Source of the DNA: Mesaphorura yosii
Lineage: Eukaryota > Arthropoda > Collembola > Poduromorpha > Tullbergiidae
Length of the DNA stretch: 20,922 nucleotides
Assembly (NCBI GenBank): GCA_009869945.1
Contig: WIXG01000800.1
Span: forward strand, 1-20,922
Reading direction: 5' to 3'
The translations under genes were made by a program, and so were the position numbers. The notes below the pieces were generated by a model, which was given only the letters and a program-made list of their open reading frames with translations, was not told where the DNA came from and made no database searches. Shown here piece by piece: positions 14,039-20,922 of the stretch (within the stretch, counting starts at the first letter, position 1; every line of letters starts with the position of its first letter).

Positions 14039-14339
14039 AATAAAATGGAGACCGAGGCCCCAGTTACTCAGTTACACGAAACCCAATGCGCCCCAACGCC
14101 CAATGTACGGGAAACTATGGAAAGAAAGTCCATCTTGACAATTGCGAACAACCGTTTTCCTTTTTCTGATTCTCATTGCAGATTCTAGACCTTCATCCTG
14201 TGTTCCACGTTCCCGTTTGTGGTAAGCTTTGATGTCGGCTTGATTCTTTATTGCAACGCAGCAGTGTCGAGTAAATCCCACACTTGATGTGTTCACATAT
14301 TTTGGATTCGGTACTCGACCTTTGTTCGTAGCCAGGGTT

Positions 14340-14418
14340 GGAAAAAATCATGACTTTTTTCGAAAATATAAAAAAAACGGATTTGATTATATATATTATG
14401 ACTTTTTTGATTTTTTCC
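14340..14418. repeat. AT-rich element with GGAAAAAATCA inverted ends
   Basis: GGAAAAAATCA at 14340-14350 and its exact reverse complement TGATTTTTTCC at 14408-14418 bound a 79-bp AT-rich segment. The left end is preceded by CCAGGGTT, which recalls the CAGGG-type ends of some DNA transposons; no matching right flank or target duplication is evident. Possibly a miniature or decayed element. Confidence 0.45.
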
Positions 14419-14708
14419 TTTTTTGTGAAACTTTCCACTCAAACTAAGAAAAATTGACTTAACTGTCATAAAGTAGTGTTGCACAGGGACTGGTAGCTAT
14501 AAAACATGTAAACCAATAGAAAATCCAAAAAATTTAATTGAAATCGTCAAAATTCCGGTTCACATTCTTAGTGCACAAAGTATCCGCACAAAGAAATCAA
14601 GGGCATGGAGGCAGAGTGATACTACATTGTGTTCAGGAATTGCCGAAATATGTACTTTTGCCTTTTCGAACTAAAATTCTTTGGTAAAATGTAGTTTATT
14701 CAAATTAG

Positions 14709-14763
14709 AAAAAATCGAAAAAATCATGATTTTTCATAATAAATATGATTTTTTAGATTTTTT
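14709..14763. repeat. Long AT-rich inverted repeat
   Basis: The left arm AAAAAATCGAAAAAATCAT (14709-14727) pairs with the right arm ATGATTTTTTAGATTTTTT (14745-14763) at 18 of 19 positions, with a 17-base loop. The ends share the AAAAAATC/GATTTTTT signature of the element at 14340, so both probably belong to one small repeat family. Confidence 0.6.
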
Positions 14764-14843
14764 CCCAGAATCATGCGCAAGGCGCTGTAGAAGTATTTAG
14801 TCACCGTTTAGGCGTGAAGTAAGGAAAATATTTTAAAAAATCG

Positions 14844-14870
14844 AAAATCAATGATATATATCATGATTTT
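14844..14870. repeat. AT-rich palindrome
   Basis: ATGATATATATCAT (14851-14864) is a perfect palindrome flanked by AAAATCA on the left and GATTTT on the right. It is preceded by AAAAAATCG, the same vocabulary as the inverted repeat at 14709, and is likely another member of that family. Confidence 0.5.
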
Positions 14871-15317
14871 TATCTGCCAAGCGTGGTCGTGGCTGTCCAA
14901 CTTTTTTTGAATGTTATTAAATGGAGGCAACATAATCATTTACCGAATATGACAAATAGTATTAGCGCATAATTATACTTTCATACCTTAAGTTTTTAAA
15001 GGAATTGGAATCGGTGACTGTAACAAGTTGTATTTAATTTGGGAAGGACCTACAACTCTATTGAGTTGGTCTCTATTTATTGAGATTCCAAGCTGAAAAC
15101 AAAAGAGCATTAGAATCCCAGTTTTAAATTAAAGGCCAATTTCACTTTTATAATCAACTCAAGATCTGCGTTTGGGAACGGATCTTGACTGAGCTTCTCA
15201 TCCTGAAAGCTACAAAACTCCTGTGACATTTAACAGAAAACTGAGACATAAAAATACGAACCTGCAATACTTACATTTTTATCATAAAGTCATAATTCAG
15301 CTTAAATTACACTTCTA
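14871..15317. other. AT-rich 3' flank of the NB-ARC gene
   Basis: I find no coding exon. On the - strand, AATAAA at 15081-15076 lies 237 bp beyond the stop codon of the NB-ARC gene and is a plausible polyadenylation signal for it. Confidence 0.4.
15076..15081 (-). terminator. Possible polyadenylation signal of the NB-ARC gene
   Basis: AATAAA on the reverse strand (TTTATT on +), 237 bp past the NB-ARC stop. The AT-rich context makes a chance match possible. Confidence 0.35.
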
Positions 15318-17067
15318 TCATCGGAGTCTGGGGTCGAAACTTTCGAAACGGGAGCTTTCCTCCCGTTGGCATGCTTCAAGAGCTACGGCGAGAACTACTA
15401 CAGCAATGAACAGACCTACAGCGATCACCAAGAACACAAGACACCAACACCGATATGTCCTCACACAAGCACAAGTTGTCTTACTGTTACCCCGAGATTC
15501 TTCAATCGCAAGTGATTCCATACCACTGCTCACGTACTCGGATTTCAGCCGATACCGGACAATCTGCCGCACCAACCGATGAATTTCCACGTATCCTTCG
15601 CGCTGACTTAACACGGAAAATCTTTCCAGCAGGTTTAAACTCGATTCAGTTTCGCTTCCAATAATTCCTTTGATAAATGCGACGCTAGTGGAACCCGGAC
15701 TCAAATCGTTTAGCAGTTCCAGCACACGTCCACCGCCTTCCACCCCTTGAATGGCTTTGAGTGTGATGATCCAAACCGTCAATACTGCGAATGAGTAGTC
15801 GTTCCAATGTTGGTATCCTCCATCATCGTTTTGCAATTCTTGTTCAGACTTTGAGATCTCCTGCAAATATTTCCGTATACCCTCACGGTCATGGCTGTAC
15901 TTCTCATTTATGCACGCGGCAGCTTGGTGTAAGGCCAGCGGAAACCTCTGCAGTTTCTCAGCCAATACTTTCACACTTTCAGCATCTGGCTGTTGTAGTT
16001 GTAGTTTTAAACTCCTTCGAAGGAGCCCCACAGCCTCTTCCTTTGTCAGCAGCCCCAAGGTTAACTGATTTCTTGGTGGTGACATAGGTGGTTTTAAATC
16101 GGTTCGCCCGGTGGTCACCAAAATGTGGAGGGACTCTAGTCTCTCAGGGTGCTCATCTTCGGGCTGCGGCATAAATTGTTCCCAAGTATTTTCATTCTCC
16201 ACATTGTCAAAAATGAGCAATGTCTTCTTGCCACGAAATTTGTCGTAAATCAGTCTGCCAATCTCTTTGTTCGATGTCGATTCATTGATCGGAAGTTGGA
16301 GCAGATTTGCGAGGTTCATGAAGGATGTTTTTGTGGAGTTAATGGTTTCTGCATTGATCCAAATCACATTTCCCCCAAAACAAGTTGCGTATTTTCTGGC
16401 CAGGCTTGATTTTCCGACTCCTTCCAGGCCAACGATCCAAAGTGTGATTGCGGCAACCGAATCCCTGCCGACTGATTCCGTATGCATGTTATGGAGAGAT
16501 TGGAGCTCGTTTTTCCGACCAATGAAATTGCTCACATCTTGACCCACACCAAACCAGAAGTTTGCTCGCGCTGTCGAAGATCCTGGCCCCTGCACTGCCA
16601 CTGTGCTCGAATGGCCTAAACATTAGATTTACGGAAGGAATTCTCACACGAATTCGCCTAAGTCAAAATTGGCTCGGTATGTCGGTATTACCACTCCAAT
16701 AGCGTTCAGAATTTCCGGCGTTCCCTTTCCATTTCTCATTCCAATATGCGATGAAATACTCCGTGACATGTGTATTGGATGTAGCTTCTAGGGGCATGAT
16801 GATTTCAGCACGTCTACTCGAATCAAACCGAAGCAGACGGCTGTACAACTCCTGGCACCGCATCACATCACCCGGCTGCCTCCTCTGCGTAAAAAACAAG
16901 TTTTCATTCTCTTGCCCAGGTCAGATATAACATACTGGCACGCTTACAATTACATCTTGTCCAGTTTCGTCCAAAAGATCGAAAGAACGAAGTTTTAACA
17001 TAAGATGTTCAACGTTCACAGTTTTAGAACAGAGGAAATCCAAGTGACCACAATCTGGCGCCCCCAT
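15318..17067 (-). CDS. CARD-NB-ARC protein with a C-terminal transmembrane helix, three exons
   Basis: Exons 17067-16948, 16884-16692 and 16615-15318 (reverse strand; introns 63 and 76 bp, GTAAGC..CAG and GTAATA..TAG) join in frame to 536 aa. The ATG at 17067 is the first after an in-frame TAA at 17100. Residues about 1-100 read as a CARD (FDLLDETGQDVI, intron, then MRCQELYSRLLRFDSSRRAE). The NB-ARC ATPase follows: Walker A GLEGVGKSS (167-175), Walker B LLIFDNVE (about 237-244), sensor VTTGR (271-275), FPLAL (329-333) and a winged-helix EIHRLVRQIVR (about 449-459) in place of MHD. After this come about 40 residues, a hydrophobic helix at about 495-517 and a short polar tail. No WD40, TPR or LRR repeats are present. 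Apaf-1-class proteins assemble into oligomers that recruit CARD-caspases; a caspase gene lies 1.3 kb away. The membrane anchor is unusual and its function is inferred. Confidence 0.85.
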
Positions 17068-17110
17068 ATTTTCTGAGTTTGTCTTGCGCCGGTATTTTTA
17101 AATACTATTG

Positions 17111-17144
17111 CACTGACGCTTAAGTAATGAGATAAATATTTATG
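17111..17144 (-). promoter_or_regulatory. Core promoter of the NB-ARC gene (TATA-like box and initiator)
   Basis: On the - strand CATAAATA (17144-17137) is followed about 29 bp later by TCAGTG (17116-17111), a match to the arthropod initiator TCAKTY-type sequence. This would put the transcription start near 17114 and give a 5' UTR of about 47 bp before the ATG at 17067. Spacing and order are those of a classical TATA-Inr promoter. Confidence 0.5.
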
Positions 17145-17387
17145 CGATGTTTACCACAATTTATCCCTTTTGGAATAGAATTTATGTGCAGGTGGATGTG
17201 TTCACAATGCGTAAGGGAATGCAGATGGAGTTCAGGGCTAACACAATCAGTCAGAAAGATTATGCTCATGGCTCATAACTCATATATAATTGTATGTATT
17301 CCTCTAACAATATAATCCGATCCGTTACAATGTGAGTAAAGACTAACATGCAAACTTATCGGTTGGATTTGCATTATGATTCTTGAC

Positions 17388-17395
17388 TATAAATA
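17388..17395 (+). promoter_or_regulatory. TATA box upstream of the orphan CARD-like exon
   Basis: TATAAATA, in the context GACTATAAATAG, 81 bp before the ATG of the downstream open frame. Together with the reverse-strand promoter at 17111-17144 it forms a divergent promoter region of about 400 bp between the NB-ARC gene and the CARD-like exon. Confidence 0.5.
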
Positions 17396-17468
17396 GAATG
17401 TTTTGGCTCCGATCGGCTACATGTAACGGTTCAATTGTTGGGAATCAAATTCTGCTACAAGAGAGTGA

Positions 17469-17786
17469 ATGATGGACGCAGAGATTGATTTCACATTGTT
17501 AAAGAAGGAATGCAAAAATTCATCTCGGTTCAGGCCCAGGTTCGAAGAAAGGTTAAGAATCGAGGCTCAAGAGCTGTGCACTTCGGTCCAGCATTTGCAT
17601 GCTGAGCATGAAGAATGGCTGCGGGCCAATTCAATCGTTAATCCATACGAACACGCGTACAGATTTTTAATTAGCTGTGAGGGATTTCCGAGTCAAATCA
17701 ATCACACAATCAGCAAACGAATTCCACCTGCCATGCCCCATTCCTCTTATCCTGTCAATACTTTAGGAAGCATATCAAAGTATTGA
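17469..17786 (+). CDS. Orphan exon resembling the first half of a CARD (incomplete gene or fragment)
   Basis: An open frame of 105 codons. After about 45 charged residues, HEEWLRANSIVNPYEHAYRF and then LISCEGFPSQINHTIS align with the first half of the neighbouring caspase CARD (EFEKWFRTNSV...FVFLLRGKGLVNETM). In both neighbouring genes the CARD is interrupted by a phase-0 intron at this point, but here no GT donor exists at the matching place, and I could not find a second CARD half downstream (17790-18250). A GTGAGG at 17677 or GTATTG near 17780 could act as donors. A TATA box at 17388 suggests that it may still be transcribed. It may be a decaying paralogue or a small CARD-like decoy; the assignment rests on weak similarity. 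Confidence 0.45.
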   Translation: MMDAEIDFTLLKKECKNSSRFRPRFEERLRIEAQELCTSVQHLHAEHEEWLRANSIVNPYEHAYRFLISCEGFPSQINHTISKRIPPAMPHSSYPVNTLGSISKY

Positions 17787-18352
17787 AGCAGAGGCAAGGT
17801 TAATTAGTTTGATTTTGTACATTGTTCTTTCTTATACAGAATAGCGTTTCAAAAATCAGTACGGAGTTTAACGTTTTTCAAGCTTTCTTTAATTTGGTCT
17901 TGAACCAGCATGACTTAACATTCTGATCCATGTCCTGCGTACTGCGTAAGCTTTCAAACTGAAATCTGCACGTCATTCCTGAGCCGTAAAGTACTCTGCA
18001 GATTCTGGGTCCAAGAACAAGCAAGTGGGCCATAAAAGTTAGCAAGCTGAAACATTTTTTGTTCTGCGTTGCATTGCATGAAGAGGATGAACTCGATGAG
18101 CCAATCTCATTGCGACCATGTTAAACTGAGTCATAAAGATGATGTCATTTTATTGAAGTTTTTCTCTGCATTTGCACTGCCATTTAGCCACAGAGGCTAA
18201 CTGAGCAGCATAGCTGCGCAAGTGAGAGAGTGCGTTTTGCGAATCAGTCGTGATCGTGATTGTGTGTCGTATGCGCACAGTTAATAGAAACTAGAAATTT
18301 GTGTCGTTCTGGTTCTCCTTCTCGCTTATTTGGCCACAACGCAAGAACCGGG
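17787..18352. other. Non-coding DNA between CARD-like exon and caspase
   Basis: No supportable exon. A short open stretch after a TACAG acceptor at about 17841 (NSVSKISTEFNVF...) resembles nothing I recognise. TCAGTC at 18244-18249 could be an initiator for the caspase gene, but no clear TATA box precedes it. Confidence 0.4.
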
Positions 18353-19611
18353 ATGGACGAAGAATTCGAAAAGTGGTTCCGGACCAATTCGGTCACAATT
18401 TGTAAATCCACGACCCACATCTCGGATTTCGTCTTTCTGTTAAGAGGAAAAGGGTTGGTGAATGAAACGATGCAAGCTAAAGTGGTAAGCACTTTTGCGG
18501 TGCAAGTTCTACTGTCTTTGAACAATAATTATTGGTCAAAATGAATACAGCAGGGAATTGCTGGATCCACAATGCAATGTTCCGAACTGTACTACCACCT
18601 GGTCAAGCTCGGCTTCAACCGAATCCATGAAATTGTCGTCTGCTTAAAAGAATCGGACAACCTAAACGCGGCGAAGAAGTTTTCTGACTTCAAGGCACTG
18701 TGTGAAGAAAAGTTCGGAGTTTCATCGACCCAAGCACCGGTCGTGCTGGACTTCTTCGTCGATATCAACCCGTTGACCGTAAAAGTGATTCCTGCCAAGT
18801 ACCTGATGGGTGACGAGCACAATCGGTACAAAATGACGTCAAAACCTCGTGGACTGGCTTTGATCATAAACAATCGGGAATTTACCGACCCAAGTCATAA
18901 TCGAGTTGGTTCAGAGCAAGATTTCACGATAATGCAAGAACTGTTCAGGCAATTGCATTTTGAAGTCATGGCTCATGAGAACGTGACATCGACGGGTATC
19001 GACCAAATTCTGACGGAGTTCAAGGCCAGATTCAAGACTCAAGCTGTGGATTCTTGCGTCGTCTGCATCATGTCACATGGGACCGCAAGCACGGTTCTGA
19101 TGGCCGATTGCGTTGAAATCAATTATTGGACTCAGCTGATCTACGAATTCGACTGCCGTCGTTTTGCACATTTTGAGACGAAACCCAAACTATTCATCAT
19201 TCAAGCATGCGCTCAGTTCAAGTCTGGGACCGGGCCAGGGAGCCTGAATCCAGCTGGCCAGCCCGAAATGAGAAATGCCCTCGTGTGCTGCTCTACGTTA
19301 CCCGGGACTCCTGCCAAGCGAGACACGATTAAAGGCACGTGGTAAATAAATTGCCTGGCTCAGGTTGTTATGAACGAGGCTCACCGTACAGAAGCGAGGG
19401 TACTGTTTGGAGACATGGTGAGATACTTGATACGATTCTGGAACTCTTCTGTCGATCAAAGTAATACCAAGGATTTTGCAATTTGCAGATTCAAAAGGGC
19501 ATGCGGAGCGTAAAAAGTTCGAGCCAGAGATCGGATCTACAGATGTCGTACTGCATTCCTTTTGACTTTGATAAAAAATTCTATTTTAATCCTGGGGTTA
19601 TGTATCCATGA
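18353..19611 (+). CDS. CARD-caspase (initiator type), interrupted by an in-frame stop in the small subunit
   Basis: Exons 18353-18484, 18554-19417 and 19489-19611 (introns 69 and 71 bp, all phase 0). The CARD spans the first intron (EFEKWFRTNSV; then MQCSELYYHLVKLGFNR). The large subunit carries RGLALIINNREF, the S1-pocket Arg in HNRVGSEQDF, catalytic His219 in MSHG and Cys263 in QACAQ; the usual motif is QACxG. The small-subunit core ALVCCSTLPGTPAKRDTIKG ends in Thr-Trp and then TAA (19343-19345, codon 308). The same frame continues with caspase-like sequence (LAQVVMNEAHRTEARVLFGD), and exon 3 ends with DKKFYFNPG, which resembles a caspase C-terminus. The unbroken length would be 372 codons, normal for the family; the truncated product is 307 aa and lacks the last part of the catalytic fold. 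The linker between subunits has no Asp. It is a recent pseudogene, a read-through gene or a regulatory truncated caspase. Confidence 0.85.
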
Positions 19612-19963
19612 AACAGAATTTTAGACCCAATTTTGGAGGTTTGAAAGTTTGTTTTTGGAATAGCTGCCAAACTAAAAACATTTATCATAATTTTTTTCAA
19701 ATTATGAAAGATCGCATTTTTCTGCAACTTTTCATGCCCTAACTTTGAAAATCCCATAGGCCAACTTTGAGATATACGCTTCCAAACTTTGGGATTTTTG
19801 GATTTTTGCCATGAACAAAAGGGGGGTTCGGGGGTTTCCCCCCGATACATTAAAAAATATAGACGACATGGTTCAACGTGGACGACATGAATACGTGGCC
19901 ATATATCTCTGTTGCCATGGAGATTGTTCAATTATTTGCTCACTCTAAAATCAATACAATTTA
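19612..19963. other. Non-coding, with a G/C-run hairpin
   Basis: No exon seen. GGGGGG at 19821-19826 and GGGGG at 19830-19834 precede CCCCCC at 19838-19843, so a short hairpin with a three-base loop (GGGGGTTTCCCCC) can form in otherwise AT-rich sequence. GACGACATG occurs twice near 19861 and 19881. Confidence 0.45.
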
Positions 19964-20278
19964 TTGCAATTAGGGTATTCAAAAGTCGCATTTGCAAAGG
20001 CACACACTCAGCTCATTTTGGCGTGGAGTGTGAATACCCACAAGCTTCAAGGTACTACATTGATTACAATCGTTGTCGATTTGGCAAATAACGTATTCCA
20101 AAAAGGACTGTTGTACGTGGGCATGAGCAGATGCCGAACCTTGAGCGGGTTGGCAATATCACATCTCAATGCAGCCAAGCTTCTCACAACACCACACTAC
20201 ACACCTTGCGATAAGGGGGCAATGCAGGAAATTATGCGCTTGCGAGAAGGGGCTGGAACAGCCACTCAAAACGTGTAA
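19964..20278 (+). pseudogene. C-terminal fragment of a PIF1/Helitron-type helicase
   Basis: The frame carries the last superfamily-1B helicase motifs: AWSVNTHKLQGTTL (motif V region, HKxQG) and GLLYVGMSRCRTLSGLAI (motif VI region, YVxxSRxRxxxGL). PIF1 helicases and the helicases of Helitron transposons end this way. There is no Walker A, motif II or other upstream helicase sequence in the window and no ATG start; the frame opens at a TTG just after a CAATTAG that could be an acceptor. It is therefore a 5'-truncated remnant, most likely from a mobile element. No terminal hairpin or CTRR end is evident. Confidence 0.7.
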
Positions 20279-20530
20279 ATAAAAAACATTCTGTGAGTAA
20301 ACTGTTCCTTTGGTTAGGTGCCTTCAAAAGTAAGAAATAAATTCCCCCACACACCCTCCCTCTCACCATCCGACGCCCATTGAAATTTGGAGCCGCTCAG
20401 CTCGTACATTTGTCTGCTTTGCTTACGCTTACCAGAAAGAAGAGAAAGAAGAAGAAGAAGCGTTAATTCATAGGCACCATGGAGATATTCGAACGGAATA
20501 ATATCTGTATTTGAATTTTTTGATAATAGA
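20279..20530. other. Non-coding spacer
   Basis: No gene seen. It includes a purine tract (AGAAAGAAGAAGAAGAAGCG at about 20442-20461) and nothing else I can support. Confidence 0.5.
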
Positions 20531-20547
20531 AGCATTTACGCGACAAA

Positions 20548-20652
20548 TCTCAAATATGTGTTTGAGAAATGGCGCCTACTTGCTCCGACATATTATAAAT
20601 AGCAGCGGAGGTCGCTGCATAAATACTCGGTTCATAAGTTTTATGTTCAGTT
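20548..20652 (+). promoter_or_regulatory. Promoter-like module, copy 1
   Basis: In order: palindrome TCTCAAATATGTGTTTGAGA (20548-20567), TATAAATA (20594-20601), hairpin GCAGCG-gaggt-CGCTGC (20602-20618), a second TATA-like CATAAATA (20618-20625), and an initiator-like TCAGTT (20647-20652) about 30 bp after that second box. CATAAATA followed by TCAGT at this spacing also occurs at the proposed NB-ARC promoter. The direction of transcription would be rightward. Confidence 0.45.
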
Positions 20653-20782
20653 TCAAATAAAAGTAAACACGGGAACAGTAAACTTTGGGGATTTTCGTCT
20701 CGTTAACCGGTATCCAATCTCGGCAGAAATGTTTGGGCAAATTTGCTCTTTGACTCCATAGTAAGAGCATTTACGCGACAAA

Positions 20783-20860
20783 TCTCAAATATGTGTTTGA
20801 GAATTGGCGCCTACTTGCTGCGACATCTTATAAATAGCAGCGGAGGTCGCTGCATAAATA
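20783..20860 (+). promoter_or_regulatory. Promoter-like module, copy 2
   Basis: The same palindrome (20783-20802), TATAAATA (20829-20836), hairpin (20837-20853) and CATAAATA (20853-20860) are retained exactly 235 bp downstream of copy 1. The initiator-like TCAGTT is not retained (GCAGAGTTT at the matching place). Confidence 0.45.
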
Positions 20861-20922
20861 CTCGGTTCACAAATTTTATGCAGAGTTTGCACTAGAATGA
20901 AATACGGGAGCAGAAAACTTCG

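Larger units (their letters stand above)
20531..20922 (+). repeat. Direct repeat of 235-bp period with palindromes and TATA boxes
   Basis: The segment from 20531 is repeated from 20766. About 115 bp are nearly identical (20531-20645 against 20766-20880), and looser similarity continues to the window end, where the second copy is cut. The remaining part of the unit (about 20690-20765) is not seen again before the edge. Each copy contains TCTCAAA-tatgtg-TTTGAGA, TATAAATA and GCAGCG-gaggt-CGCTGC. It may be the beginning of a tandem array or part of a mobile-element control region. Confidence 0.8.

Noticed and set aside
17841..17930. Second exon for the orphan CARD-like gene
   Set aside because: An acceptor-like TACAG is present, but the following residues do not match the second CARD half of either neighbour.
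19343..19365. Micro-intron (GTAAAT..CTCAG) that would remove the caspase stop codon
   Set aside because: Only 22 bp, shorter than any other intron here, and removing it breaks the frame of the conserved downstream sequence.
19418..19513. Continuous caspase frame reading through to TAA at 19511
   Set aside because: A GTGAGA donor at 19418 and TTGCAG acceptor ending at 19488 join in phase 0 to an exon with a typical caspase C-terminus, which is better supported.
19821..19843. G/C-run as quadruplex or programmed frameshift site
   Set aside because: Only two G-runs on one strand and no coding frame around it; a simple short hairpin suffices.

Overview
The window reads as arthropod nuclear DNA. 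Introns are spliceosomal (GT..AG), and many are only 59-76 bp long. The three recognisable conserved genes are arthropod/bilaterian orthologues: an Unc-4 homeobox gene, an amyloid-precursor-like gene (Appl) and a novel-type protein kinase C (PKC epsilon / Pkc98E). The Unc-4 homeodomain carries RVAVWFQNRR rather than RVQVWF, which I recall as the insect Unc-4 form. I cannot name the species; a springtail or a crustacean would fit as well as an insect.

Layout, left half (1-13.1 kb, relatively GC-rich, all genes on +). The last two coding exons of unc-4 (917-1152 and 4382-4702) are separated by a 3.2 kb intron. A composite homeodomain/TALE-like motif recurs upstream and in that intron. After about 1.7 kb of non-coding DNA comes a complete six-exon Appl gene (CDS 6394-8572, 616 aa). 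A complete seven-exon PKC gene follows (CDS 9422-12876, 739 aa). Both reading frames join without a phase conflict. Several PKC introns hold local repeats.

Middle (13.1-15.3 kb). Non-coding, increasingly AT-rich sequence with two striking patterns: fifteen exact GACTAG words, all on one strand, within about 600 bp, and several long AT-rich inverted repeats.

Right half (15.3-20.9 kb, lower GC). This is an accessory-looking cell-death/immunity island. On - lies a three-exon gene for a CARD-NB-ARC protein that ends in a transmembrane helix instead of WD40, TPR or LRR repeats. Its first exon (40 codons, 17067-16948) is too short to stand out as an ORF and was found by reading the reverse strand. 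About 400 bp away and divergent, a TATA box precedes an orphan exon resembling the first half of a CARD. Next is a three-exon CARD-caspase gene on + whose frame is interrupted by one in-frame TAA in the small subunit, although recognisable caspase sequence continues beyond it. The NB-ARC gene and the caspase split their CARDs at the same place with a phase-0 intron, which suggests that the adaptor and protease CARDs share a recent ancestor. The combination resembles an Apaf-1/caspase-9 pair reduced to one locus, with a predicted membrane anchor on the adaptor.

The window ends with a truncated PIF1/Helitron-type helicase piece and a 235-bp direct repeat. Each repeat copy holds two palindromes and TATA-like boxes.
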